This document shows, one piece after another, positions 1 to 8,610 of a DNA stretch of 32,692 nt (the stretch's first letter is position 1; each line of letters starts with the position of its first letter). The position numbers and the translations under genes are program-made. Location: positions 1 to 32,692 of the forward strand of contig NZ_BCRE01000024.1 of NCBI RefSeq assembly GCF_001552435.1, given 5' to 3'. Under the pieces are notes generated by a model that did not search any database, was not told the origin of the DNA, and was given only the letters and a program-made list of their open reading frames with translations. This stretch comes from Kribbia dieselivorans NBRC 106261 (GTDB taxonomy: Bacteria; Actinomycetota; Actinomycetes; Actinomycetales; Dermatophilaceae).

Positions 1-7
1 GGGGGTC

Positions 8-36
8 GGGGTGTCACTCGACGGGGGTGTCACTCG
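8..36. repeat. Two-copy 16-bp tandem repeat past the lpdA stop
   Basis: GGGGTGTCACTCG occurs at 8-20 and again at 24-36, giving a period of 16 bases. A degenerate third copy (GGCGTTACTCGGCG, 49-62) spans the lpdA stop codon on the minus strand. Read on the minus strand, each unit has the form CGAGTGACACCCC, so the repeat resembles a duplicated gene end (Ala/Val-Glu-stop). The window begins here, so the full copy number cannot be seen. Confidence 0.6.
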
Positions 37-52
37 GCGAAGGTGGTTGGCG

Positions 53-1459
53 TTACTCGGCGATCTGATGCAACCGGCGCGCCGCCTCGGCGACGGTCCC
101 GCTGAGCGACGGATACACGGTGAACGTGTCGGCGACCTGATCGACACTGAGCCGATTCTGCACGGCCAGCGCGATGGGGAAGATCAGTTCCGACGCGCGC
201 GGGGCGACGATGACCCCACCGAGCACGATCCCGGAGCCCTTGCTGCAGAACATCTTGACGAACCCCTCGGAGATCCCGAGCATCTTGGCGCGCGGGTTCA
301 TCGCCAGCGGCATCATCACCTGGTCGATGGTCGTGACCCCCTCGGCGTCCTTCTGCTGCAGCCCGACCGTGGCGATCTCCGGGTCGGTGAACACGTTCGC
401 GCTCACCGCGCCCAACCGCAGCGGCGCGACGGCATCGCCCAACGCGTGCGACATCGCGATCCGACCCTGCATCGCCGACACCGACGCGAGCGCGAACACC
501 CCGGTGCAGTCACCGGCGGCGTACACTCCCCGCACCGACGTGCGCGAGACCTTGTCCACAACGATGTGCCCCGACTCGAGCAGGTCCACGCCGATGTCCT
601 CGAGCCCGATCCCACGCGTCTGCGGCACCGCACCGACCGCGACGAGCACGTGACTGCCCTCGATCTCGCGCCCGTCCTCGAGCTTGACGATGACGCCGTC
701 GCCGGTGTTCCGCGCTCCGGCCGCGCGCGAGCGCCCGAGCACCGTCATGCCCCGAGCGCGGAACACGTTCTCGATCACCTCGGCGGCGTCCTGATCCTCG
801 GCGGGCAACACGCGCTCGCGCGACGACACGAGCGTGACCTTCGCCCCCAGCCCGAGGAACCCCTGCGCCAGCTCCGCACCCGTGACACCCGATCCGACGA
901 CGATGAGGTGTTCGGGCAGGGACTTGAGGTCGTAGATCTGCTGCCACGTCAGGATCCGCTCGCCGTCGGGTTCCATCGTCGGCATGACCCGCGGCGTCGC
1001 CCCGGTGGCCACGAGCACGACGTCGGTGTCGAGCACCTCCTCCTCACCATCGGAGGAGATCGCGACGACCCGCGTCGGGCTGACCAGCCGGCCGCTGCCG
1101 CGGATGATCCGCACCCCGTCGGCCTCGAGACGGTGGGTGATGTCCTCGCTCTGCTGCCCGGCCAGGCCCATGACGCGCGCGTTGATCTCGGCGAGGTTGG
1201 CCGAGGCGTCGGTGACGTCCTCCCCGGCGGCGTCCTCGAGGTGCAGACCGAGGTCGGCGGCGGTCTCGAACTCGGACATGTAGTCGGCCGTGGCGATGAG
1301 CGCCTTGGACGGCACGCAGTCGGTCAACACCGCCGCGCCGCCGAGGCCGTCGCGGTCGACGATGGTCACCTGGGCACCGAGTCGCGCGGCCACCAGCCCG
1401 GCCTCGTACCCGCCTGGCCCGCCACCAAGAATGACCACTGAAGTCGCTCGCGCATTCAC
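53..1459 (-). CDS. lpdA: NAD(P)H-quinone dehydrogenase, lipoamide-dehydrogenase-like flavoprotein
   Basis: This 468-aa member of the FAD/NAD-linked pyridine nucleotide-disulfide reductase family probably reduces quinones with NAD(P)H rather than lipoamide. The FAD-binding GGGPGG is at residues 12-17, and a second Rossmann motif (VVGSGVTGAELA) lies mid-protein. At residues 40-52, where lipoamide dehydrogenases have GGTCxxxxCIPSK, it reads GGAAVLTDCVPSK. The first redox cysteine is Ala43 and only Cys48 remains. The C-terminal HPT motif is also changed (YPSLSGTVAEAA). Both changes fit the actinobacterial LpdA/Rv3303c-type quinone reductases, as known for that family. The start is GTG at 1459; TAGGG lies just upstream. 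It is divergent from punA with 46 bases between starts. The family is sure; the quinone substrate is inferred. Confidence 0.9.
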   Translation of the reverse strand: MNARATSVVILGGGPGGYEAGLVAARLGAQVTIVDRDGLGGAAVLTDCVPSKALIATADYMSEFETAADLGLHLEDAAGEDVTDASANLAEINARVMGLAGQQSEDITHRLEADGVRIIRGSGRLVSPTRVVAISSDGEEEVLDTDVVLVATGATPRVMPTMEPDGERILTWQQIYDLKSLPEHLIVVGSGVTGAELAQGFLGLGAKVTLVSSRERVLPAEDQDAAEVIENVFRARGMTVLGRSRAAGARNTGDGVIVKLEDGREIEGSHVLVAVGAVPQTRGIGLEDIGVDLLESGHIVVDKVSRTSVRGVYAAGDCTGVFALASVSAMQGRIAMSHALGDAVAPLRLGAVSANVFTDPEIATVGLQQKDAEGVTTIDQVMMPLAMNPRAKMLGISEGFVKMFCSKGSGIVLGGVIVAPRASELIFPIALAVQNRLSVDQVADTFTVYPSLSGTVAEAARRLHQIAE

Positions 1460-1492
1460 GCCCTACATCCAACCACTGACCGGGCCTCTGGG

Positions 1493-1498
1493 TACGCT
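1493..1498 (+). promoter_or_regulatory. -10 hexamer of punA, leaderless-type
   Basis: TACGCT fits the TANNNT -10 pattern and is preceded by GG. Seven bases separate it from the GTG at 1506, so transcription would begin at or next to the start codon. No Shine-Dalgarno sequence and no convincing -35 are visible. Confidence 0.5.
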
Positions 1499-1505
1499 CG
1501 ACCCC

Positions 1506-2357
1506 GTGACACGTCTCGCCGATCCATGGGCCGACTCGACCACCGATCCGCTCGAGATCGCACAGCAGGCCGCGAAGGTCATTGCCGGAGCGTCGAATGC
1601 CGCTTCCCACGACATCGCCGTCGTCCTGGGGTCGGGGTGGCGCGAGGCCGCCGACCTGATGGGCGAGGTGCGCGCGGCGATCCCGAACGGTGACGTCCCG
1701 GGCTTCGCCCCCGCCGCGGTCGACGGTCACGACGGCCATATCCGTTCGGTGGCCATCGCCGGCGATCCGGAGCGTCGTGCCCTCGTCTTCGGCACGCGCA
1801 CGCACCTCTACGAGGGGCGCGGCCCGGCCGCGGTCGCCCACACGGTGCGCACCGCCGCGGCGGCCGGCTGCACCAGCGTCGTGCTCACCAACGGCTGCGG
1901 GTCGCTGCGGCCGCAGTGGGCCCCGGGCACACCGGTGCTCATCGCCGATCATCTCAACCTCACCGGCGCGACCCCGCTGGTCGGCCCGGCGTTCGTCGAC
2001 CTCACCGACGCGTGGTCCCCGCGCCTGCGGGCGCTGGCCCGCGGCATCGACCCCACCCTCGAGGAGGGGGTTTACGCCCAGTTCCCCGGCCCGCAGTACG
2101 AAACCCCGGCGGAGGTGCGCATGGCCAGGGTGCTCGGCGCCGACCTGGTGGGCATGTCGACGGCCCTCGAGGCGATCGCGGCGCGCCACGTTGGGCTGGA
2201 GGTGCTCGGCATCTCACTGGTGACGAACGCGGCGGCCGGGCACGGCGCTCCGCTCGCGCATGACGAGGTCATCGCGACCGGCCAGGCTGCGGCGCAACGC
2301 TGCGGGAACCTGCTCAGCGCCATCGTCACCGCGATCGCCGCAGGTGACCGGGCGTGA
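1506..2357 (+). CDS. punA: purine nucleoside phosphorylase, trimeric type
   Basis: The enzyme cleaves purine (deoxy)nucleosides with phosphate to free base and (deoxy)ribose-1-phosphate. The 283-aa length and motifs fit the trimeric class: VVLGSGW for phosphate binding near residue 40, HLYEG, TNGCGSL, GPQYETPAE, VGMST and TNAAAGH for base binding. An upstream open frame runs on to 1290, but it overlaps lpdA antisense. GTG 1506 begins just before the conserved region and has a -10 hexamer placed for leaderless transcription. The stop overlaps the next gene's start as GTGA, so the two are co-translated and its product feeds the phosphosugar mutase. Confidence 0.93.
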   Translation: MTRLADPWADSTTDPLEIAQQAAKVIAGASNAASHDIAVVLGSGWREAADLMGEVRAAIPNGDVPGFAPAAVDGHDGHIRSVAIAGDPERRALVFGTRTHLYEGRGPAAVAHTVRTAAAAGCTSVVLTNGCGSLRPQWAPGTPVLIADHLNLTGATPLVGPAFVDLTDAWSPRLRALARGIDPTLEEGVYAQFPGPQYETPAEVRMARVLGADLVGMSTALEAIAARHVGLEVLGISLVTNAAAGHGAPLAHDEVIATGQAAAQRCGNLLSAIVTAIAAGDRA

Positions 2358-4084
2358 CTCCGCACCCGGCGGACTACCGCGGCCGCCACGTCGCCGGCGA
2401 CGCCCAGTCATCCCCCGAGGGTCTCGACGAGCTCGTCAACGTCGCGCAGTGGTGGATCGACGACGATCCGGACCCCACCACCCGCGACGAACTGCGCTCC
2501 GTCATCACGTCCGTGCGCGCCGGTGACGAGGGTGCCGCCGACGACCTGGCCGATCGCTTCTCCGGCATGCTCGGGTTCGGCACGGCGGGGTTGCGTGGTC
2601 GCATGGGCGCCGGCCCGAACCGCATGAACCGCGCCGTCGTGCTGCGCGCCGCGGCCGGGCTGCTCGGATATCTGCTCGAACGGGTCGACGGCGGCGACGC
2701 AGCGGTGGTCGTCGGGTTCGACGCGCGGCATTGCTCCGATGAGTTCGCCCGCGACACCGCCGCCGTGACGACCGCGTTCGGCGGGCACGCGATGGTCCTC
2801 GGGGAGCCGTTGCCCACGCCCGTGTTGGCCTTCGCGATCCGGCATCTCGGCGCCGATGCCGGGGTCATGGTCACCGCCAGCCACAACCCGGCCAGCGACA
2901 ACGGGTACAAGGTCTATCTCGGTGACGGTCGCCAGATCGCGCCACCGACCGACTCCGAGATCGGCGAGCACATCGATCTCGTGGCGAGCGTGAAGTCCGT
3001 GCGCCGCGCCGACGACGGCTGGAACACCCTCGACGGTGAGGTCACGCAGGCCTACCTCGACGCGGCCGCCGCGGTCGTCGAACCCGGCACCGCGCGGGAC
3101 GTGCGGATCGTCCACACGGCGCTGCACGGGGTCGGTGACACGGTCATGGGCGAGGCGTTCGCGCGGGCCGGGTTCACCGACGTCGTGGCCGTGGCCGAGC
3201 AGCGGCAGCCGGATCCGGATTTCCCGACCGTGGCGTTCCCCAACCCCGAGGAGCCCGGTGCGCTCGACCTCTCGCTGGCGACGGCGGCCCGCGTCGGCGC
3301 GGACCTCGTCGTCGCCAACGACCCCGACGCCGACCGGTGCGCGCTGGCCGTGCCCGACGGTGGCGGCTGGCGGGTGCTGCGCGGTGACGAGATCGGTGCG
3401 ATCCTCGCGTCGCGGATCATCGTGCGCGGGGTTGCCCCGGACGAGTGCTTCGCCTCGACGATCGTCTCGTCACGCCTGCTCGCCGCGATGTGCGCGCAGG
3501 TCGGGGTGCGTCACGTCGAGACGTTGACCGGGTTCAAGTGGATCTCCCGCGCGCCCGGGCTGCGCTACGGCTACGAGGAGGCGCTCGGGTACTGCGTCGA
3601 CCCGGGCCACGTCGCCGACAAGGACGGCATCACCGCGGCGCTGCTCGCGGCCGAGATCGCGGCGATCCTCAAGGCGGAGGGGCGCGGGCTGCTCGACATC
3701 CTCGACGACCTGCACGCGCAGCTCGGGGTGCACCTGACCGATGCGTACGCGGTGCGGGTGGCGGACCTGTCGATGATCGATCAGATCCTGGAGCGGCTGG
3801 GGGCGGCGGCGCTGACGCAGATCGCGGGCGTGCCGGTGGCGCGGCACGATGACCTGTCGGTGGGGGTCGACGGGCTGCCGCCGACCGAGGGGTTGCGCTG
3901 GTTCCTCGCCGACGGATCGCGGATCGTCGTCCGGCCGTCGGGGACGGAGCCGAAGCTGAAGGTCTACCTCGAGGTGATCGAACCGCCCACCGGACGTGCC
4001 GACCTCGCCGCGGCGCGGGCGCGTGCGGGAGCCAGGCTCACGGCGCTCCGGAACGCGGTCGAGCCGTTGACCTCGCTCAGCTGA
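2354..4084 (+). CDS. pmmB: phosphosugar mutase, PGM2/PmmB type, probable phosphopentomutase
   Basis: This 576-aa alpha-D-phosphohexomutase has all four family signatures. The phosphoserine loop is TASHNPASDNGYK with Ser176. The metal site is DPDADR with Asp323, 325 and 327. The sugar loop is GYEEALGY near 407, and the phosphate loop RPSGTEPK is at 527-534. The family is usually named phosphoglucomutase or phosphomannomutase. However, the length fits the PGM2-like branch, which includes enzymes acting on (deoxy)ribose-1-phosphate. The gene is translationally coupled to punA (GTGA overlap) and sits among deoC, deoA, add and cdd. The inferred role is therefore conversion of (deoxy)ribose-1-phosphate to the 5-phosphate. 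Its last 8 bases overlap the end of the convergent gene at 4077. Family certain, substrate inferred. Confidence 0.9.
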   Translation: MTPHPADYRGRHVAGDAQSSPEGLDELVNVAQWWIDDDPDPTTRDELRSVITSVRAGDEGAADDLADRFSGMLGFGTAGLRGRMGAGPNRMNRAVVLRAAAGLLGYLLERVDGGDAAVVVGFDARHCSDEFARDTAAVTTAFGGHAMVLGEPLPTPVLAFAIRHLGADAGVMVTASHNPASDNGYKVYLGDGRQIAPPTDSEIGEHIDLVASVKSVRRADDGWNTLDGEVTQAYLDAAAAVVEPGTARDVRIVHTALHGVGDTVMGEAFARAGFTDVVAVAEQRQPDPDFPTVAFPNPEEPGALDLSLATAARVGADLVVANDPDADRCALAVPDGGGWRVLRGDEIGAILASRIIVRGVAPDECFASTIVSSRLLAAMCAQVGVRHVETLTGFKWISRAPGLRYGYEEALGYCVDPGHVADKDGITAALLAAEIAAILKAEGRGLLDILDDLHAQLGVHLTDAYAVRVADLSMIDQILERLGAAALTQIAGVPVARHDDLSVGVDGLPPTEGLRWFLADGSRIVVRPSGTEPKLKVYLEVIEPPTGRADLAAARARAGARLTALRNAVEPLTSLS

Positions 4085-4742
4085 CGAACGTCCCGACGAG
4101 CCACACGATCACGGCCACGAGCCCGAGGGCGGCGATCGCGACATTGAGCCAGTTCCACGTCACGACGGTCGGCGCCTCGGAGGGCGGTAGCTCACCTTCG
4201 ACGACGGCCTCCACCCACTCCGCCTTGGCCTGCTCAAGGATCTTGCCCACCTCACCGGGCGTCACGCGCGGGCGGGGCCGCTCCGCCGGCGGCGCGACGT
4301 ACTCCCCTGCCGGGCCGAACAGCCGGGTCCGCCCGAGCACCGGGTCGCCGGTGCCGGAGCCCTCGACCGCGGCACGACGATCGATCTTGGCGGCGATCCC
4401 GAAGGCCTCGTGCGTCCCGTGCTCCGACCAGACCTGCAGCGTCCACTTCGACGCCGTCCCGTCGTAGCGGTTCCACGGCACCGACACGGTGCGCAGCGGA
4501 TTGTGGATCCGCACCCCGCCCAGATGCACCGTCAGTCGCGGCCAGGCCAGTGTCAGCCAGGCCAGACACGCCAGCGCCACGAGAAGTGCGGTACCCGCAA
4601 CGCCGATTTCTCCGTAGATGAGGAGATACACAGCAAATCCCAGCGCGAACAGCACGGCAATGATCCCCCCGACCACACTCCCCCATTGCCGAAACGTCAC
4701 CACGGGTGCGTCCCACTGTGTGGACGGGTCGGGGATATCCAT
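4077..4742 (-). CDS. PH-domain-like integral membrane protein
   Basis: The 221-aa protein starts with a short polar stretch. Two hydrophobic segments follow (about residues 23-45 and 48-68), then a soluble middle with WPRLTVHLGGVRIHNPLRTVSVPW. That pattern is typical of the bacterial PH-like domains found in actinobacterial membrane proteins. A further membrane segment (about 196-218) closes the protein. A Pro/Arg-rich linker and an amphipathic helix lie between. Role unknown; no catalytic motif is visible. It is convergent with the mutase, overlapping 8 bases, and divergent from deoC with 80 bases between starts. A TAGGCT hexamer 6 bases before its ATG suggests a leaderless transcript. Confidence 0.8.
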   Translation of the reverse strand: MDIPDPSTQWDAPVVTFRQWGSVVGGIIAVLFALGFAVYLLIYGEIGVAGTALLVALACLAWLTLAWPRLTVHLGGVRIHNPLRTVSVPWNRYDGTASKWTLQVWSEHGTHEAFGIAAKIDRRAAVEGSGTGDPVLGRTRLFGPAGEYVAPPAERPRPRVTPGEVGKILEQAKAEWVEAVVEGELPPSEAPTVVTWNWLNVAIAALGLVAVIVWLVGTFVS

Positions 4743-4748
4743 TGCCCT

Positions 4749-4754
4749 AGCCTA
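4749..4754 (-). promoter_or_regulatory. -10 hexamer of the PH-like membrane protein gene
   Basis: On the minus strand TAGGCT is followed by exactly six bases (AGGGCA) and the ATG at 4742. The placement fits a leaderless start, although AGGG could also act as a very close Shine-Dalgarno. Confidence 0.45.
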
Positions 4755-4805
4755 CGTCGCGCGCATAAATGTCCGGTGAGCCGTAACCCCCATTCAATGC
4801 CGCAC

Positions 4806-4816
4806 TAGGTTAGGTT
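4806..4816 (+). promoter_or_regulatory. overlapping -10 hexamers of deoC
   Basis: TAGGTTAGGTT holds two TANNNT hexamers (4806-4811 and 4811-4816). The second ends six bases before the deoC ATG, fitting leaderless transcription. No Shine-Dalgarno sequence precedes the ATG and no good -35 is visible. The same stretch partly resembles a DtxR-type box, which was judged weak. Confidence 0.5.
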
Positions 4817-4822
4817 TGCCTT

Positions 4823-5602
4823 ATGACTCCTGATCCACTCTTTGCTCCGGGGTCTGCGTTGACCGCACAGAGCGTCGCGGACCTCATCGATCACGCCATC
4901 CTCAAGCCCGACCTCACCTCCGCCGAGGTGCTCGTCGAGATCAACACCCTCCGACCGACGCAGGTGTGGAGCGTGTGCGTCCGTCCCTGTGACATCCCCC
5001 TGGTCACCTCACACGGTTGGCCGACGAAGGTCACCACGGTCATCGGCTTCCCCCACGGTTACGACTCGACCCAGGCCAAGGTCGCCGAGGCCGAGCAGGC
5101 CCTGGCCGACGGCGCCACCGAGATCGACATGGTCGTCAACATCGGGTGGCTGCGCGGCGGTGAGGACACCGCCGTCCGTGACGACATCACCGCGGTCGTC
5201 GACGCGGCCTCGCGCCTGCACGTGCCGGTCAAGGTCATCCTCGAGACGGCCTACCTCGACAACGACATGATCATCGCCGGTTGTCGCGCCGCAGCCGATT
5301 CCGGAGCGGCGTTCGTCAAGACCTCGACCGGGTTCGCCGGGGGCGGGGCCACCCGTCATGACGTGGCGTTGATGCGCGAATCAGTGCCGGAGTGGGTCGG
5401 CGTCAAGGCGTCCGGCGGGGTGCGCGACCTCGACACCCTGCTCGACATGGTCGCTGTCGGCGCCACCCGCATCGGAACGTCGAGTTCACTGGCGATCCTG
5501 CACGAGGCGTCGCGACGCGCGGCAGAGGGTCGACTGGTCATGCCGGTGCGACGCTCCGACAAGCAGCTCGGCGACACCGACGCGCCCCAACCGGCGTACT
5601 GA
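4823..5602 (+). CDS. deoC: deoxyribose-phosphate aldolase
   Basis: The enzyme cleaves 2-deoxyribose-5-phosphate to acetaldehyde and glyceraldehyde-3-phosphate, the last step of deoxynucleoside catabolism. The 259-aa TIM-barrel carries the class I aldolase residues. The Schiff-base lysine is in FVKTSTGF (Lys166), the second lysine is in VKASGGVR (Lys195), and an aspartate lies in EIDMVVN (Asp102). The ATG start lies immediately after two overlapping -10 hexamers. The gene ends 15 bases before the end of the convergent add gene. It takes the product expected from the mutase at 2354, linking the two salvage blocks. Confidence 0.96.
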   Translation: MTPDPLFAPGSALTAQSVADLIDHAILKPDLTSAEVLVEINTLRPTQVWSVCVRPCDIPLVTSHGWPTKVTTVIGFPHGYDSTQAKVAEAEQALADGATEIDMVVNIGWLRGGEDTAVRDDITAVVDAASRLHVPVKVILETAYLDNDMIIAGCRAAADSGAAFVKTSTGFAGGGATRHDVALMRESVPEWVGVKASGGVRDLDTLLDMVAVGATRIGTSSSLAILHEASRRAAEGRLVMPVRRSDKQLGDTDAPQPAY

Positions 5603-5617
5603 GCCGCACGACGCTCC

Positions 5618-6754
5618 TCAGGCGCCCAGCGCGGCGTACCCGGGTTTGATGACGTGATCGATGAGCGCCAATCGCTCATCGAACGGCAGGAACGCCGACT
5701 TCATCGCGTTGATCGTCACCCATTGCAGGTCGGCCATGGTCCACCCGCATTCGCGCACGAGCGCGCCCATCTCCTGGGTCATGGACGTCGCGCTCATCAG
5801 CCGGTTGTCGGTGTTGAGGGTCACCCGGAACCGCAGCGCCTTGAGCAGCGTGATCGGGTGTGTCGCAATGGATTCCGCGGCGCCGGTCTGGACGTTCGAG
5901 TGCGGGCACATCTCCAGCGGAATGCGCCGATCACGCACATAGGCGGCCAGACGCCCGAACTCGACCCGACTCGGCTCCGCCAGGGCGTCGTCGAGGCGAG
6001 TCATGACCGGAGCGCCGTCGAAGGTCAGGTCGTCGACGATGCGCACGCCGTGGCCGAGCCGGTCGCAGCCGCAGAGTTGGATCGCCTCCCAGATGCTCGG
6101 CAGCCCGTATGCCTCGCCGGCGTGGATGACGAAGTGCGCGTTCTCGCGGCGCAGGTACTCGAACGCGGCGAGGTGGCGGCTGGGGCGATGCCCGGCCTCG
6201 GCGCCGGCGATGTCGAAGCCGGCGACCTCGTCATCGCGGTACTGCACGGCGAGTTCGGCGATCTGGCGGGCGTGGTCGGCGTGCCGCATCGCGGTGAGGA
6301 TCGTGCGTACCCGGATGCGCTGCCCCAACGCCGCGGCCTCGTCCTCCCCCGCCCGGAACCCGGCGTTGACCGTCTCGATGATCTCGGGCAGGGTCAGCCC
6401 GCCGGTCAGGTGCAGCTCGGGCGCGTATCGCACCTCGGCGTAGATGACACCGTCGTCGGCGAGGTCGAGCACGCATTCACGGGCCACCCGGTGCAGCCCG
6501 TCGGCGGTCTGCATCACCGCGACCGTGTGCTCGAACGTCTCGAGGTAGCGCGGCAGCGACCCGGAGTCGGCGCTGTCGCGAAACCACAGCGCCAGTCCCA
6601 TTGGGGTGCGCGCCCGGCCGTCGACGGGCAGGCGGTGACCGGCCGCGGCGGCGAGGTCGAAGACGGTGGTGGGGCGCAGTCCTCCGTCGAGGTGGTCGTG
6701 CAACAACACCTTCGGAGCGCGGTGAATCAGGTCGCGCGTGGGCGCGGCGGTCAT
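5618..6754 (-). CDS. add: adenosine deaminase
   Basis: The enzyme deaminates adenosine and deoxyadenosine to (deoxy)inosine, which the phosphorylase at 1506 can then split. The protein is 378 aa from the ATG at 6754. A GTG three bases upstream (6757) is equally possible. Metal and active-site motifs in order are HDHLDGG near the N-terminus, [14 protein letters not shown] and LNTDNRLMS, all typical of the adenosine/AMP deaminase family. The start overlaps the deoA stop as TGATG, so it is the last gene of the cdd-deoA-add operon and is probably translated by coupling. Confidence 0.94.
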   Translation of the reverse strand: MTAAPTRDLIHRAPKVLLHDHLDGGLRPTTVFDLAAAAGHRLPVDGRARTPMGLALWFRDSADSGSLPRYLETFEHTVAVMQTADGLHRVARECVLDLADDGVIYAEVRYAPELHLTGGLTLPEIIETVNAGFRAGEDEAAALGQRIRVRTILTAMRHADHARQIAELAVQYRDDEVAGFDIAGAEAGHRPSRHLAAFEYLRRENAHFVIHAGEAYGLPSIWEAIQLCGCDRLGHGVRIVDDLTFDGAPVMTRLDDALAEPSRVEFGRLAAYVRDRRIPLEMCPHSNVQTGAAESIATHPITLLKALRFRVTLNTDNRLMSATSMTQEMGALVRECGWTMADLQWVTINAMKSAFLPFDERLALIDHVIKPGYAALGA

Positions 6755-8037
6755 CACGCGATCCGGTCGATGATCAGCGGGCGCGGCGTGGAGGCGTCCG
6801 GGCCGATACGCCAGGCGGAGTCGAGTGCGGCCAGGGCCCGCTCGAAACGCTGCGGTTCGTCGGTGTGCAGGGTCAACAACGGCGCTCCGACCGTGACGGG
6901 GTCGCCGGGTTTGGCGTGCAGTTCGATGCCGGCCGCGGGGTGGACCGCGTCCTCCTTGCGGGCGCGTCCGGCGCCGAGGCGCCAGGCCGCGACACCGACG
7001 GCGCGCGCGTCGAGGGTCTGGAGCACACCGCGCTCCGTAGCGGTGATCGTGTGGGTCACGCGGGCGGTGGGCAGGGGCGCGTCCGGATCACCGTGTTGGG
7101 CCGTGATCATGGCGCGCCAGCGGTCCATGGCGCGGCCGTCGGACAGGGCCGCGCGCACCTCGTGGCCGTCGCGCCCGGCCGCGGTGAGCATCTCGTCGGC
7201 GAGGGCGCAGGTGAGGTCGACGACGTCGGTGGGTCCGCCGCCGGCGAGCACCTCGAGCGCTTCGCGGACCTCGAGCGCGTTGCCGACGGTGCGCCCGAGC
7301 GGGGTGTCCATGTCGGTGAGCAGGGCGACGGTCGTCACGCCGGCGTCGGTGCCCAGATCGACCATGGTGCGCGCGAGTTCGGTGGCCTCGGCGCGGGTGG
7401 CCATGAACGCGCCGGAGCCGACCTTGACGTCGAGCACGAGCGCGGACGTGCCCTCGGCGATCTTCTTGCTCATGATCGACGACGCGATCAGCGGGATCGA
7501 CTCGACGGTGCCGGTGACGTCGCGCAGTGCGTAGAGCTTCTTGTCGGCGGGGGCGAGGTCGTCACCGGCCGCGCAGATCGCCGCTCCGACATCGTCGAGT
7601 TGACGGCGGAGCTCGGCGGTGGTCAGCTCAGCGCGCCAACCCGGGATCGATTCGAGCTTGTCGAGCGTGCCGCCGGTGTGGCCCAGGCCGCGGCCGGAAA
7701 GTTGTGGCACCGCGACGCCGAAGGAGGCCACGAGCGGGGTCAGCGGCAGGGTGATCTTGTCGCCGACGCCGCCGGTGGAGTGCTTGTCGGCAGTGGGGCG
7801 GGTCAGGCCGGTGAGGTCGAGGCGGCGCCCGCTGCGGATCATCGCGTCGGTCCAGCGGGCGATCTCGCGGCGGGTCATGCCATTGAGCAGGATCGCCATC
7901 GCCAGGGCGGCCATCTGTTCCTCGGCGACGCTGCCGCGGGTGTACGCGTCGATGACCCAGTCAATCTGCGCGTCGGACAGGGCGCCGCGGTCGCGTTTGG
8001 TGCGGATGACGTCGACGGCGTCGAAGGTCTCGCTCAT
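6754..8037 (-). CDS. deoA: thymidine phosphorylase (pyrimidine-nucleoside phosphorylase)
   Basis: The enzyme phosphorolyses thymidine and deoxyuridine to base and deoxyribose-1-phosphate. The 427-aa protein begins [18 protein letters not shown], as expected for the family. It carries the signature [10 protein letters not shown] in the glycosyltransferase-3-type phosphate/nucleoside site. The C-terminal PYNP domain has the lysine-rich [12 protein letters not shown] region. The open frame extends further upstream, but that part overlaps cdd in another frame. ATG 8037 overlaps the cdd stop as ATGA and is clearly the start. Confidence 0.95.
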   Translation of the reverse strand: MSETFDAVDVIRTKRDRGALSDAQIDWVIDAYTRGSVAEEQMAALAMAILLNGMTRREIARWTDAMIRSGRRLDLTGLTRPTADKHSTGGVGDKITLPLTPLVASFGVAVPQLSGRGLGHTGGTLDKLESIPGWRAELTTAELRRQLDDVGAAICAAGDDLAPADKKLYALRDVTGTVESIPLIASSIMSKKIAEGTSALVLDVKVGSGAFMATRAEATELARTMVDLGTDAGVTTVALLTDMDTPLGRTVGNALEVREALEVLAGGGPTDVVDLTCALADEMLTAAGRDGHEVRAALSDGRAMDRWRAMITAQHGDPDAPLPTARVTHTITATERGVLQTLDARAVGVAAWRLGAGRARKEDAVHPAAGIELHAKPGDPVTVGAPLLTLHTDEPQRFERALAALDSAWRIGPDASTPRPLIIDRIA

Positions 8038-8480
8038 GGGGTGATTGTGCCGCGGGCGGGGTGGTTCGGGTCGAGGTGCTCGGGGCCGAACGCGAGCGGC
8101 AGCAGGGCGGTCATCGTCATCGGGCCCTGCGGGGTGAGGACAAGGCAGTCCGGGCCGCCGTGTTCCCAGAGCAGTTGGCGGCAGCGGCCACACGGGAGGA
8201 TCGTCGTGCCCGCCCGGTCGACGCAGGTCACCGCGGTCAGGCGTCCACCGCCGCTGCGGATGAGGTCGGAGACCATGCCGCATTCGGCGCAGAGCCCGAC
8301 CGGGTACGAGGCGTTCTCGACGTTGCAGCCGGTGACGATGCGGCCGTCGTCGGCCAGCCCGGCCGCGCCGACGGGGTAATCGGAGTACGGCGCATAGGCG
8401 GAGTGCATCGCCTCGATCGCGGCGGCGGTCAGGGTGGGCCAGTCCACGGCGGAGCGCGGTTGGGGTGCGTCAGCGGTCAC
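8034..8480 (-). CDS. cdd: cytidine deaminase
   Basis: The enzyme deaminates cytidine and deoxycytidine to (deoxy)uridine. The 148-aa length is normal for the homotetrameric class. The zinc site is Cys64-Ala-Glu66 (CAECGM) with Cys97 and Cys100 (PCGRCRQ). GVENASYP-type substrate residues appear as GCNVENASYP. The frame is open to 8618, but those codons have no family match and run into the divergent gene's start. GTG 8480 is therefore chosen; its Shine-Dalgarno is weak. It is the first gene of the cdd-deoA-add operon and supplies deoxyuridine to deoA. Confidence 0.92.
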   Translation of the reverse strand: MTADAPQPRSAVDWPTLTAAAIEAMHSAYAPYSDYPVGAAGLADDGRIVTGCNVENASYPVGLCAECGMVSDLIRSGGGRLTAVTCVDRAGTTILPCGRCRQLLWEHGGPDCLVLTPQGPMTMTALLPLAFGPEHLDPNHPARGTITP

Positions 8481-8561
8481 GTCCAGTCTCGTTTCTCGTG
8501 CGCTCGTGGTCAGGGTGGGCGTCAGTTCGCCACGGTTCACCACCCTGTCATGCCGGGATTC

Positions 8562-8599
8562 TTTGCCACTCCCCTGTGCAAGGTTGAGTAGATGTGCAA
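8562..8599. promoter_or_regulatory. putative operator: TGTGCAA repeats upstream of the XRE gene
   Basis: TGTGCAA occurs at 8575-8581 and again at 8593-8599, 18 bases apart. The first copy also forms an imperfect inverted repeat with TTGCCAC at 8562-8568. The cluster lies 12-49 bases before the XRE gene start and within the cdd upstream region. That is where an autoregulating HTH antitoxin would be expected to bind. The assignment is inferred from position and symmetry. Confidence 0.4.
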
Positions 8600-8610
8600 A
8601 AATCCCACAC

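Noticed and set aside
11-1441. Long plus-strand open frame antisense to lpdA
   Set aside because: Arg/His/Asp-rich translation with no fold pattern; it is a GC-rich shadow of the minus-strand gene. The same holds for the long frames at 5654-7534, 6601-8379 and 16046-17632.
4805-4823. DtxR/IdeR-type iron box over the deoC start
   Set aside because: About 14 of 19 positions match the consensus by eye, but the right arm is broken and the match is explained by two overlapping TAGGTT -10 hexamers. Iron control of deoC has no support.
5599-5621. CTGAG/CTCAG inverted repeat between deoC and add
   Set aside because: Five pairs with a 13-base loop and no T-run; expected often by chance.
8525-8541. 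GTTCGCC/GTTCACC pair near the cdd start as a PHO box
   Set aside because: Spacing is 10 bases with only two units; not distinct from chance.
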